Assembly: GCA_965223405.1 (NCBI GenBank) | Contig: CBDCWO010000006.1 | Span: 3,596,001 to 3,660,000, forward strand | Direction of reading: 5' to 3' | Length of the DNA: 64,000 nt | Source of the DNA: CBDCWO01 sp965223405 | GTDB taxonomy: Bacteria > Bacteroidota > Bacteroidia > Chitinophagales > Saprospiraceae | In this document: one piece after another, positions 52,381 through 61,116 of the stretch | How the letters are laid out: every line of letters starts with the position of its first letter | Position numbering within the stretch: the stretch's first letter is position 1 | Notes under the pieces: generated by a model | The model's database searches: none | Told to the model about the DNA's origin: nothing | What the model saw: only the letters and a program-made list of their open reading frames with translations | Program-made: the position numbers and the translations under genes

Positions 52381-52489
52381 TAATTAGAATATTAGATTGC
52401 ATATTCCTCGGTAACAGATAACATGATTTTTGTTGGTTATTTATATTATGCATTTGAAAAAATCAGTAAGCTCTGCCTTCCGGGTAAAA

Positions 52490-55312
52490 CTAAATTGAAT
52501 GCCTTATACGTATTTTGAGATTTGGATTTTTCTTAATTCTGTAATATATATATGTGCCAAATATTACAAAACTTGGAATTAGGAGAGCCAAGTAACCAAG
52601 CCGCTTCCACCATGGCTTGTACAAGGGATTATTATCACCCATAATAATAAAAGGAGCCCAGTAGAATGGATGGGCTTCGGCGGGACTTGCATTTTCAAGA
52701 TATTTTAATTGGGCATTCTGCAATGCTTCTGATTTGGTTTGTCCTTTTGCTGCGTTTTTGTAAAATTGGCTCATAATAATTGATGTGGATTTATCATTAA
52801 CCTTCCATAATGTGGTAACCAGTGCTTTAGCTCCTGCATAGATAAATGCTCTGGCCAAACTCATAATACCCTCACCTTTATATAATTGACCAGTTCCAGT
52901 TTCACAAGCGCTAAGTGTGACCAGCTCTGATTCCAATCTTATACGGTGGATATCCTGAAAATAAAGTAGAAATGGTCGTGAGTTAATATTGGAAAATACC
53001 AAATACGAAGAATCTGGAGTAGTTTCATTTAAACTGGCATGCATGGAAAAGTTGATAACTTTGTAATTTGGTGCGTAGTAGAAAAAACTATCCAACTCGG
53101 CCTCTTTACCCTTAAATATTTTTGAGCTCCAATTTTTCATTTTTAAGTCATCTGATAGTTTTTGATTGTACAATAGAGGAACCAAGTCTTCACTGCGGAC
53201 ATGAGTCAATTTGGGTTTTTGCTCAGGCGTTGGTCGATAAGCGGGAGCAAAACTTATGATGCCTTCACCAATGGAGATATTTTTTTCCATTTTTTGCAAA
53301 AGTGCAAGCGAATAATTAGTACGTATTTCGTGAGACTTACAAAGAAAATCGAAAGAGTGAACATCGTTTGGACGGTTGGGAGTAGATTTTAGCAATGCTG
53401 TAAAAGGAATATATCCCAGGATATCGTCACCGATAATATTGATTTTCGATGTTAAAGGCTCTAATGGTTTCAGTAGTATTTTGTACATTTCATAGGCACT
53501 TTGCGCGTACAATTGATTGAAATGTGACAAACTGTCTGGCTGGTTTGGATAGAGTAAAGGTGCTTGCAGGTATTTTCGTAGAGCTACAATTCTGGCACTG
53601 AATGAATTATCAATAGTGATAGGAATTATTTGAAAGTTATCATTCGTAATCCGAAAGGCGAATATTTCATCATCTCCAAACAAAAACTCAATGATCATTT
53701 CATCATCATGCAATGATTGCTGGAAAATTTCAGACGAGACTTTGTGCTCTCCATACTTGGTTTCAAAATAAAGTGGGTAAGATCTTTCAACTTGGTCAAC
53801 GAAAGATTCATGTTGGTTTTTTAAACTGAACAACTCTAATTTTCTATTCAAAAAAAGGTCTTTCTCAGTATTTTCAATAGAGGCAAGATTTTCTTCCATA
53901 TCCACAATTCTAGCCTGATAGTCTTTCTCTTTTTCTCGGATTGAATCGGGGAGCATTTCCGTTGCAAGCTGGGTGTTCATATCATCCAGTAGTAGTATAG
54001 CTTTAGCTTTTTCAGAGAAGTGTAGGGCTGTTTCTGTAAAACCGAACTCATAACACCTTTTTACACCTGATTGGTAATGAGGTAAAGCTTTTTGACGCCA
54101 ATCTATTTTGGATGAGAGATGAGTTTGTCGACGCACCTGGTCGAATACGTTGTCAAGAGTCAGGAAAGTATTAATTATTAACTCAGGGATGGAGTCATTT
54201 TTTGTAAGCAGATATAAATTATCCAGAGCCCTAATTTTGTAATCGAAATGTAAGATAATTCTAATTTTGAAATTACTAGAAGAGATTTGTTCCTGCGTAG
54301 GATTATCTCGATAATCCAAGCTGTTAAAATCAGGAATTCTGATATTAAGTGCTTTTTGAAAAAAAAATAATGCGGAGTCAATTTTGTTGCATTTTAAGTA
54401 TGCTTCACCGAGATTATGATAAGTAGGGGCCAAGGAATGGTGGCTGTAAGAATTGTAGTGATTTGATTTATGTTGAATGGCCTTTTGTAAGTAGAGAATG
54501 CCTTTTTGACATTGATTTAAATTGTCATAGAGTATTACTCCTATGTTAGTATAAATTATACCAATTCGATCTTCAGAATCTGAGCTAGGTCGGGTTTCTA
54601 ATGCTTTTTGATAGTATTCTAGGGTTAATTCAAATTTCTTCATTCTTTTGTTTAACAGACCAACATGATTAAAAAGCATACTTAGGCTCAACGAATCTTC
54701 GCTGAGCAAAATAGATTTTGAGAGTAAATGATCAAGGGCCTGATCGTAAGCAATTTCTGCTAATTCATATTCTTTTATTGCTTTGAGTATATCTCCTTTA
54801 AGCATATCAGCACGAAACAACTCTTTGCTGTGAAATCTTTGTTTATGTTTTTCAACAAAATCAAGCATTTGCAAGGCTCTTTGATTGTCACCTTGTTCTT
54901 TGTGAATTCGAGCTATTTTTAAGTAACTCTTAAAATGTTGGGAATCAAAAAGCCTGTACTCAGCGGCTTTATGGAGGTGGAGGAGGGCTGAATCATATTT
55001 TGCAATAGCAATAAAATTTGTTCCTAGCTGAAAATGATACCGCCTATTCCAGATCGGATCCAGTGTTATGGGGTCAAACCACTGGCCCATTTGGCGGGTG
55101 TAATACATCGCACTATCCAGCTGATCTTCTTCAAAATAGATTTCAGCAATTTTATAAGATAGTTCAATTCTTTCCAGAGCCGATTGAGCATTAGCATTCC
55201 TTGTCAAAAATTCAGCAAGGGTCCTAATATCAGCATTTGCCGAATCAGATTGAGCAATACCGAAGGACTGAATACAAATACAAATGACCAATAGATTCCA
55301 TGCACATTTCAT
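52490..55312 (-). CDS. Envelope TPR-CHAT caspase-like protease
   Basis: 940 residues. A signal peptide (MKCAWNLLVICICIQSFGIAQ) leads to about ten TPR-like helical repeats (30-400), a coiled-coil linker (about 440-520), and a CHAT domain at about 590-890 with the catalytic pair His758 (FSMHASLN) and Cys803 (TLSACETGTG). A membrane helix at about 906-924 (YLALLIPSFVIFGTYIYY) and a basic tail follow, so the protease should face the periplasm, held at its C-terminus. The start overlaps the S8 peptidase stop by four bases (ATGA), which ties the two proteins together. CHAT enzymes elsewhere are activated by partners through TPRs. The substrate is unknown. Confidence 0.9.
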   Translation of the reverse strand: MKCAWNLLVICICIQSFGIAQSDSANADIRTLAEFLTRNANAQSALERIELSYKIAEIYFEEDQLDSAMYYTRQMGQWFDPITLDPIWNRRYHFQLGTNFIAIAKYDSALLHLHKAAEYRLFDSQHFKSYLKIARIHKEQGDNQRALQMLDFVEKHKQRFHSKELFRADMLKGDILKAIKEYELAEIAYDQALDHLLSKSILLSEDSLSLSMLFNHVGLLNKRMKKFELTLEYYQKALETRPSSDSEDRIGIIYTNIGVILYDNLNQCQKGILYLQKAIQHKSNHYNSYSHHSLAPTYHNLGEAYLKCNKIDSALFFFQKALNIRIPDFNSLDYRDNPTQEQISSSNFKIRIILHFDYKIRALDNLYLLTKNDSIPELIINTFLTLDNVFDQVRRQTHLSSKIDWRQKALPHYQSGVKRCYEFGFTETALHFSEKAKAILLLDDMNTQLATEMLPDSIREKEKDYQARIVDMEENLASIENTEKDLFLNRKLELFSLKNQHESFVDQVERSYPLYFETKYGEHKVSSEIFQQSLHDDEMIIEFLFGDDEIFAFRITNDNFQIIPITIDNSFSARIVALRKYLQAPLLYPNQPDSLSHFNQLYAQSAYEMYKILLKPLEPLTSKINIIGDDILGYIPFTALLKSTPNRPNDVHSFDFLCKSHEIRTNYSLALLQKMEKNISIGEGIISFAPAYRPTPEQKPKLTHVRSEDLVPLLYNQKLSDDLKMKNWSSKIFKGKEAELDSFFYYAPNYKVINFSMHASLNETTPDSSYLVFSNINSRPFLLYFQDIHRIRLESELVTLSACETGTGQLYKGEGIMSLARAFIYAGAKALVTTLWKVNDKSTSIIMSQFYKNAAKGQTKSEALQNAQLKYLENASPAEAHPFYWAPFIIMGDNNPLYKPWWKRLGYLALLIPSFVIFGTYIYYRIKKNPNLKIRIRHSI

Positions 55313-56718
55313 GGACTAAAATTTTCAACATTCAGATAAATAATGGTACTTGGTCCGGCTGTTGCGTGAGTGATACCACCCAAGAAAGAGGGCAAATACT
55401 CCTTCCAACATTTGTAATGGATCATATTAAAACTGTTACCATCAACTTTGAGCTGGGATGCGTCTCTACCTTCTAATCTGTATTTGGTTACAAAAGCAGC
55501 AATTTGTGGTGCCGCAAATGAGGAACCTCTTAAACATTTACCCAATCCCAGTGGATTCTCACCCGGTGCTCCGTAAAAAGTCAGACTATTGTGGTAATTG
55601 GAGAAATCTGAAAGACAAACCGTATTGTTCTTGTTTCTAATTGAAGCGACACCGATTACTCCTTCAAATTGCGATGGAAATGAATAAACTTTTGCAAGGT
55701 CAAGTCTGCTATTGCCAAGTGAACTTACAACCGTAAATTCTCGATTAAATTCTTTCATTAATTCCTCAAACAAGGGATAGGCATGAGCTCCTGGCTGGGT
55801 ACAAGAATAAAAGGAAAAACTGGCATTCACCACCTGCACTTTAAGTTCTTTTGCAGTGTACAATCCACAGAGTACATTGAATAAATTGGTATATCCGGAT
55901 TCATAATGGGTACGAATGGGTACAATATCGACTTTATCTTGGACCCCCAATTCCTCAAGACTTTTATATAAAACACTGGTTACTAACGAACCATGATCAT
56001 TAGTACTAAAAGGTGAATTATCAAAGTCGATTATATCTATGCGACACGAATTCACCTTCGTTGAGTCAAAGTATTGTTTTAAATTTGTATCACTATCATG
56101 GATACCGGCATCAAGCACGGCTATCTTGATTCCGTTTCCCGGATTACCATATTCTACAAATTTGTTTTTATCGGGAGATTCAAATAAGCTATAATGCACA
56201 TAGGTTCTTAGAAGTACACCGGTGTCTTTAGTTCCCCTTCTTACACTGGTATTGCCGCCGGTTACATCATCTTCGTCATCTTCTGGATTCAGTTTGCCCA
56301 GCGTTTGAAGTGTGTTATAGGGAGCATTCACGAAAAATAAGGAATCCTGACACGGACATTGTCTATAGGAAAATGTGTCTAATGCTTTTATTATAGAATC
56401 AGGGTTTCCAAATACTACAGCTGTGGTAGGATCATATAACCTTCCTGAAGAGTCAATTTTCAATGGAATGGTAGGATACTCAGGATTGACTTTCCTATTT
56501 GCATTTTGGTTTTCCAAGTCCAGCTCGGTATCGGTCAGGTCAGGAGACGGTAAATTAATTGTTGTTGCACGGTCCGATACTCCGGTTGACGGACACAAAA
56601 TCTCATTCGATATATCCCTTTCTTTGTAACACTTTAGGCAACAGCCTCTTAAAAGAAATAGGATTAATATGGCAACAATTGCTAAAATTATGTAAAGGAT
56701 TCGGCGTTTCATTTTCAT
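55309..56718 (-). CDS. Membrane-anchored S8 (subtilisin-like) peptidase
   Basis: 469 residues. An N-terminal membrane helix (about 7-23) with cysteines just after it (RGCCLKC) anchors the protein, with the peptidase outside. A spacer of about 170 residues precedes the S8 domain: Asp203 (AVLDAGIHD), His242 (NDHGSLVTSVL), oxyanion Asn336 (SLGNSR) and Ser400 (RGSSFAAPQ). DAG and GSS replace the usual DTG and GTS but the triad is complete. The downstream CHAT gene overlaps by four bases. ATG start at 56718. The pair probably acts together in the periplasm, one perhaps activating the other; this is inference. Confidence 0.9.
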   Translation of the reverse strand: MKMKRRILYIILAIVAILILFLLRGCCLKCYKERDISNEILCPSTGVSDRATTINLPSPDLTDTELDLENQNANRKVNPEYPTIPLKIDSSGRLYDPTTAVVFGNPDSIIKALDTFSYRQCPCQDSLFFVNAPYNTLQTLGKLNPEDDEDDVTGGNTSVRRGTKDTGVLLRTYVHYSLFESPDKNKFVEYGNPGNGIKIAVLDAGIHDSDTNLKQYFDSTKVNSCRIDIIDFDNSPFSTNDHGSLVTSVLYKSLEELGVQDKVDIVPIRTHYESGYTNLFNVLCGLYTAKELKVQVVNASFSFYSCTQPGAHAYPLFEELMKEFNREFTVVSSLGNSRLDLAKVYSFPSQFEGVIGVASIRNKNNTVCLSDFSNYHNSLTFYGAPGENPLGLGKCLRGSSFAAPQIAAFVTKYRLEGRDASQLKVDGNSFNMIHYKCWKEYLPSFLGGITHATAGPSTIIYLNVENFSP

Positions 56719-57233
56719 TTTTTATGTACTAAAAAGATGGAAGCTCATTCTATGGATTATTGGTGGATATTAATAAGGGAAATGACACTACTTAACATAA
56801 CAATAAATTACAATCAACTTAAAATAGATTTTGAGTTACTAATATTGTGGTACACCCTTAATTGTGAGAATTTATAATCTATAGTCTTGAGTAAGTTGAT
56901 TATTAGCTTAACAGCTTTTCGCTTTTTCATGTTGGCATGATTAAAGTGGTCTACTAATTGGTTCCAAAAAGAGTGGGTATACCAATTAGGTGGAATGTAG
57001 ATGGGAAAATGTTACCCTATGCTGCCTTAATTTACGAAAAGTTAAACAATTTAGAAAATTATGGCGCCTCTTATAAAATCGTAGTAATTTTTAGATTTAA
57101 CAATGGGTATCCAACCATTGAAAATAAAGGTATAAGATAGTTTAGTTATAGTTATTAAAACTCGTTTTTCTACTCATTTAGTCGTAAGCAGTTCTGACAT
57201 CGTATTTTGAATAAAATTTAAAGGCGACTTCAA
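56719..57233. other. Intergenic region upstream of the protease operon
   Basis: About 515 bases. A 60-codon frame at 56958-57140 has no family features and is not called. The region holds the promoter of the S8-CHAT operon and the 3' untranslated region of the gene at 57234. A weak inverted repeat (CAATGG...CCATTG, 57101-57120) is the only structure seen. Confidence 0.45.
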
Positions 57234-60200
57234 TCATAACTTTATTAGTTTTTCCCGATACGACCTAATTCCATTTTGAATTAAAATGAGATAGGTCCCT
57301 TTAGGTAGATCAAATAGATCCATGTTTACAGAATTTTGATGGTCAAAAATCGGCATAGGAGTGTCTATTTTCATGCCGGTTAAGCTGTACAGCTCAATCT
57401 TAAGGTGCTCCTTCTCAATATCTGATGCCAGGGTTATTGAAATCTTATTTTGAAAGGGATTCGGGTAAATTAATACTTGGCCAGTAAACATGTTTTTTGA
57501 ATGAATACTTTCAGTTTTTTCAATTTTCGCGATCTCATTTTTACCATCGTGAATGGTAATGGATCCGCCGCCAAGAATTGTCAACGGTTCTGTGTTTTCT
57601 TCATCCCCTAATTGATTGTCATATACAACAACTTCGCTGGATTTTTCCCAAATCTTGATGCGGAATTTATCCGGACTTCCTCCTCCTTTTATTTGTCCGT
57701 CAACTGCCGAAAGCATGAAGCCATAAGTGCCCAAACCATTTATTTGACCCTCTCCTTTAAACTTGGCTTGGGTTCCGGCGATGACCAACCATTGATATGA
57801 AGAACTTTTAAAATGCAGGTCTCCAGCTTTGAATTGAAATTCTGTATTTCCCGCAGGAATGCTCTGCCCTTTTTTATATTTAGCTACAAAACCAAAATTG
57901 GCTTTACCTTCGAGCAAGGGATTCGCAGGGTAGGCTCCCACCGGTGAATATATCCATCCACCGCCGGTGACAAATCCTCCGGCAGGGTCATAGATAACGA
58001 TGTATTGGTGAATAATTTCGGTGGTCTCCCCGCAGGCGTCCCATACTTTAATACTTAATACATATACACCGGGAATAGTGTAACTATGTTTCCCGGATAT
58101 GGTAGTTTCTTGGATATCACCATAAGATATAGCACCATCGCCCCAGTCAATTATCGCTTCTACCAAATTATTATCCTCATAATCCACTGATATGGATGTT
58201 GATGATCCAATTGAGACTGGGTCAATCGGGACATTTAGATTCAATAATCTTGGCATCTGATCATTAACTACTCTTACGATGATATCCTTACTGCAACTAC
58301 CTCCATAGCCATTTTCCAAGGTCACCGTTACATGGTTTTCGCCAAGAGATAGAATTTCAGGGAAGACTGTTATCGACAATGCCTCATTGTTGGGATTAAT
58401 CACTCCAGTGACATCTTCAGCGGATAAAATAGCTTGACATTGGTGATCCGCAATCTTATCCTGTATCTGAATTCCCCCACAATCTGGAGATTGCCAACTA
58501 CAATTATCTAAAATATCCTGCTCTGAGGAGCATCCAGATCCATTATTAGAAACAAAAATTCGACCAATTAAGAAACCACTGATTAGAGGGGGATATAGTC
58601 CGCAGCAACTGGCCAGAGAAGCATTGTTTTGAACAATAACACTCGCATAACCCTTCTCCAAGTTTCGCAAACCATTTAAAGTTAGAAGCGATTCGTTATT
58701 CTTAATAAGAATGTAATTGTAACAAGTCTTTAAATTTTTAAAACCATCCAAATTCTCAAGTGATCCATTGTCGCGGATAATAACTCCCTGGGTGACTATA
58801 CCAAGATTCTGGAGTCCATTTAAAGTAAGCAGGGAATTATTTTGCCTAACCAGGATTCTTCCTACCGACATCAGACTACTTAAACCGTCCAACTGGCTTA
58901 ATCCGCCATTTCCCCAAATATCCAAATCCAATCCTACCGATTCTAGACTGGATAATCCGTCCAGGTTTTCAAATGCAGGATTAAAATAGATTGTGAAATG
59001 CCTTCCAACGGAAACAAGACGTGAAAGACCATTCAGATCCTTTAGTAATACATTGTTTTCGATGCGAAAATCAACACCGATGGAGGTTAAATTTTGCAGC
59101 CCATCCATACTTTGCAACGAAGCATTTTTATCGAGCTGAAAATTACCTCCTACCGAAGTGAGGTTCTGCAATCCGCTCAAACTTATCAATGCATCATTAT
59201 TTTCAATATGAACATTCAGACCGACTGAGGTAAGTTCGTCCAATCCTTCCAGGTTGATTAATTGTTCATTGTATTCTATTGATATGGAGCCACTTATGGA
59301 CTGAATACTGTGGAGTCCGGATAGATTAATCAAATTTGGATTATTCCTGATTGTAATATTTGTTGCTATGAAAGATAAATTTTCCAAACCGTTTAAACTA
59401 GTCAGGTTTTGATTAGACCTGATCAGAAGGCTGCCACCGATAGTGGTAAGGTTTTTTAGGCCTTGTAGTTGATTTACATTACCTGAGATGGAAACATTTT
59501 CATTAACAGATGTTAGATTTTGTAAACCCATAAGACTTAACAATGCCTCATTTTGTTCAATAATTAAAGATGAACCGATAGAAGTAATATTATGTAGACT
59601 CGTGATATCTGCTAATTTGGGATTTTGCTTGATAATTAGGTTCATCGGAACAGCGGTAATATTTTGCAAACCTTCCAGACTAATTAAATTATCATTAAAT
59701 GAAACCTCAAGATCTTTTCCGATAAAGATCAAATTTTGGAACCCATTCAGATTTGTTAAACTGAAATTTGAGGAAATCTTATAAGTCCCACCAATAGATG
59801 TTAGGTATTGAAAGCCGTTTAAGTTAGTCAGCAATGGATTGTTTTCAACCAATAGGTCTGCATCTAATTGGGTTAAATTTTGTAAACCATCAACGTTTGA
59901 CAACATAGAATTCCCATCGATAATGAGCGATTCTGCAGCATTAAGACTTTGGAAACCATCCAAATTGTTTAATACCTGGTTGGAACTTATACTTAAACTT
60001 CTGCCAATAGACTTTAGTTTGTTCAATCCGGAGATATGGACTAAAGCATCATTATTATGCAATGAAGTGCTGCCAGCTACGAGCTCAAGGCTCTGAAGTC
60101 CATCCACATCATCGAGTTGATCATTATGAGAAATAATTAAACTTCCATTTATAGAAATGAGACCTTGGAATCCCATTAATTTTGTCATTTCCCGATTAGC

Positions 60201-60836
60201 CGTTAGATATAGACTTCCATTGATGGAACTTAGACCATCCAGGCCATTGACACTGGTTAGTCCTTCATTATACTGGATATAAAGACGGCCATTAAGAGCA
60301 GTAAGATTTTCCAAGCCAACTAAGCTCACAAGTCCTTTATTATATTGGACCAGAAAGTTGCCACCAATAGACGCTAGATTTTGTAATCCGTTCAGATTGG
60401 TAAGTGCCGTATTATTGGAAATACTTAAGCTTCCACCAATTGTTGTTAAACTACTAAGTGGAGTCAGATCGACAATGTCACTACCCCCAATATAAAGATT
60501 TCCAGTTACCGCTGAGAAATTGAAATTGTCCACATCCACCTGGGTGGTTAAGGAAAGATGACCATTATATACCTGACCTTGTAAATTAATTGATTGAACA
60601 AACATCAAGATAATTCCCATCATCCTACTCAAATATTGATTACAGATTTTGTAGCAAATCTGTATAATCCATTGGTTAAGATGGTTAATTGGTGATGTAG
60701 AATGAAATGTTGTGCAATTTTTCATATCTAAGGTTAAGGTTATATAATCGATGCCGCTTATGATTGTTGGAAAGTTAGCTTGAATCCTCCCTTTGTTTTT
60801 ATACCTATGTTGCAAATGATTGTAAATATTTTTCAT
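57234..60836 (-). CDS. Giant leucine-rich-like repeat protein with PKD and T9SS sorting domain
   Basis: 1200 residues as an open frame. The start is uncertain: ATG at 60836 is the most upstream, but the secretion helix (MGIILMFVQSINLQGQ) begins at residue 72-73, so 60725 or 60623 may be the true start. Residues about 95-770 hold close to thirty units of about 23 residues (NLTSIGG.L.I..N..L..L.GL), a receptor-L-domain/LRR-like solenoid. Then come an HYR/PKD-like part (IDWGDGAISYGD), a GGGWIYSPVGAY 'post-COAP' type domain and a C-terminal type IX sorting domain (LIYPNPFQNKISI ... LPKGTYLILIQNG). It should be exported to and attached on the cell surface. Binding partner unknown. Confidence 0.88.
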   Translation of the reverse strand: MKNIYNHLQHRYKNKGRIQANFPTIISGIDYITLTLDMKNCTTFHSTSPINHLNQWIIQICYKICNQYLSRMMGIILMFVQSINLQGQVYNGHLSLTTQVDVDNFNFSAVTGNLYIGGSDIVDLTPLSSLTTIGGSLSISNNTALTNLNGLQNLASIGGNFLVQYNKGLVSLVGLENLTALNGRLYIQYNEGLTSVNGLDGLSSINGSLYLTANREMTKLMGFQGLISINGSLIISHNDQLDDVDGLQSLELVAGSTSLHNNDALVHISGLNKLKSIGRSLSISSNQVLNNLDGFQSLNAAESLIIDGNSMLSNVDGLQNLTQLDADLLVENNPLLTNLNGFQYLTSIGGTYKISSNFSLTNLNGFQNLIFIGKDLEVSFNDNLISLEGLQNITAVPMNLIIKQNPKLADITSLHNITSIGSSLIIEQNEALLSLMGLQNLTSVNENVSISGNVNQLQGLKNLTTIGGSLLIRSNQNLTSLNGLENLSFIATNITIRNNPNLINLSGLHSIQSISGSISIEYNEQLINLEGLDELTSVGLNVHIENNDALISLSGLQNLTSVGGNFQLDKNASLQSMDGLQNLTSIGVDFRIENNVLLKDLNGLSRLVSVGRHFTIYFNPAFENLDGLSSLESVGLDLDIWGNGGLSQLDGLSSLMSVGRILVRQNNSLLTLNGLQNLGIVTQGVIIRDNGSLENLDGFKNLKTCYNYILIKNNESLLTLNGLRNLEKGYASVIVQNNASLASCCGLYPPLISGFLIGRIFVSNNGSGCSSEQDILDNCSWQSPDCGGIQIQDKIADHQCQAILSAEDVTGVINPNNEALSITVFPEILSLGENHVTVTLENGYGGSCSKDIIVRVVNDQMPRLLNLNVPIDPVSIGSSTSISVDYEDNNLVEAIIDWGDGAISYGDIQETTISGKHSYTIPGVYVLSIKVWDACGETTEIIHQYIVIYDPAGGFVTGGGWIYSPVGAYPANPLLEGKANFGFVAKYKKGQSIPAGNTEFQFKAGDLHFKSSSYQWLVIAGTQAKFKGEGQINGLGTYGFMLSAVDGQIKGGGSPDKFRIKIWEKSSEVVVYDNQLGDEENTEPLTILGGGSITIHDGKNEIAKIEKTESIHSKNMFTGQVLIYPNPFQNKISITLASDIEKEHLKIELYSLTGMKIDTPMPIFDHQNSVNMDLFDLPKGTYLILIQNGIRSYREKLIKL
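58600..60490 (-). repeat. Leucine-rich-like 69-bp coding repeats
   Basis: About thirty units of 23-24 codons with the pattern LxxIxxxLxIxxNxxLxxLxGLxN. Different units have drifted but the Asn and Leu positions are kept throughout. Confidence 0.75.
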
Positions 60837-61116
60837 TTTTGTTGCATATGAAAAATTTATATGGCAAAATCACAATTACTTACAAATACTTGGAAATTAT
60901 TACATGTGCTATTGGAGTTTAAAATGGTTACATATTTAGGTGAGACAACAACCAAGCCTACTATCTTTGATTGACATACCTGCTGTGGGGATCTCTAGCA
61001 CATCCTCCATCTATTCACTTAATCCAAAAACGAAATGAATTAAATAAAAACAATCGGTTTGGAACAGTTATTATTCTGTTTTTCGTAATTTTAGTAAAAA
61101 CCAAATTAGCGGTAAG

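Noticed and set aside
56958..57140. 60-codon plus-strand frame upstream of the S8 gene
   Set aside because: Composition and context do not support a gene.
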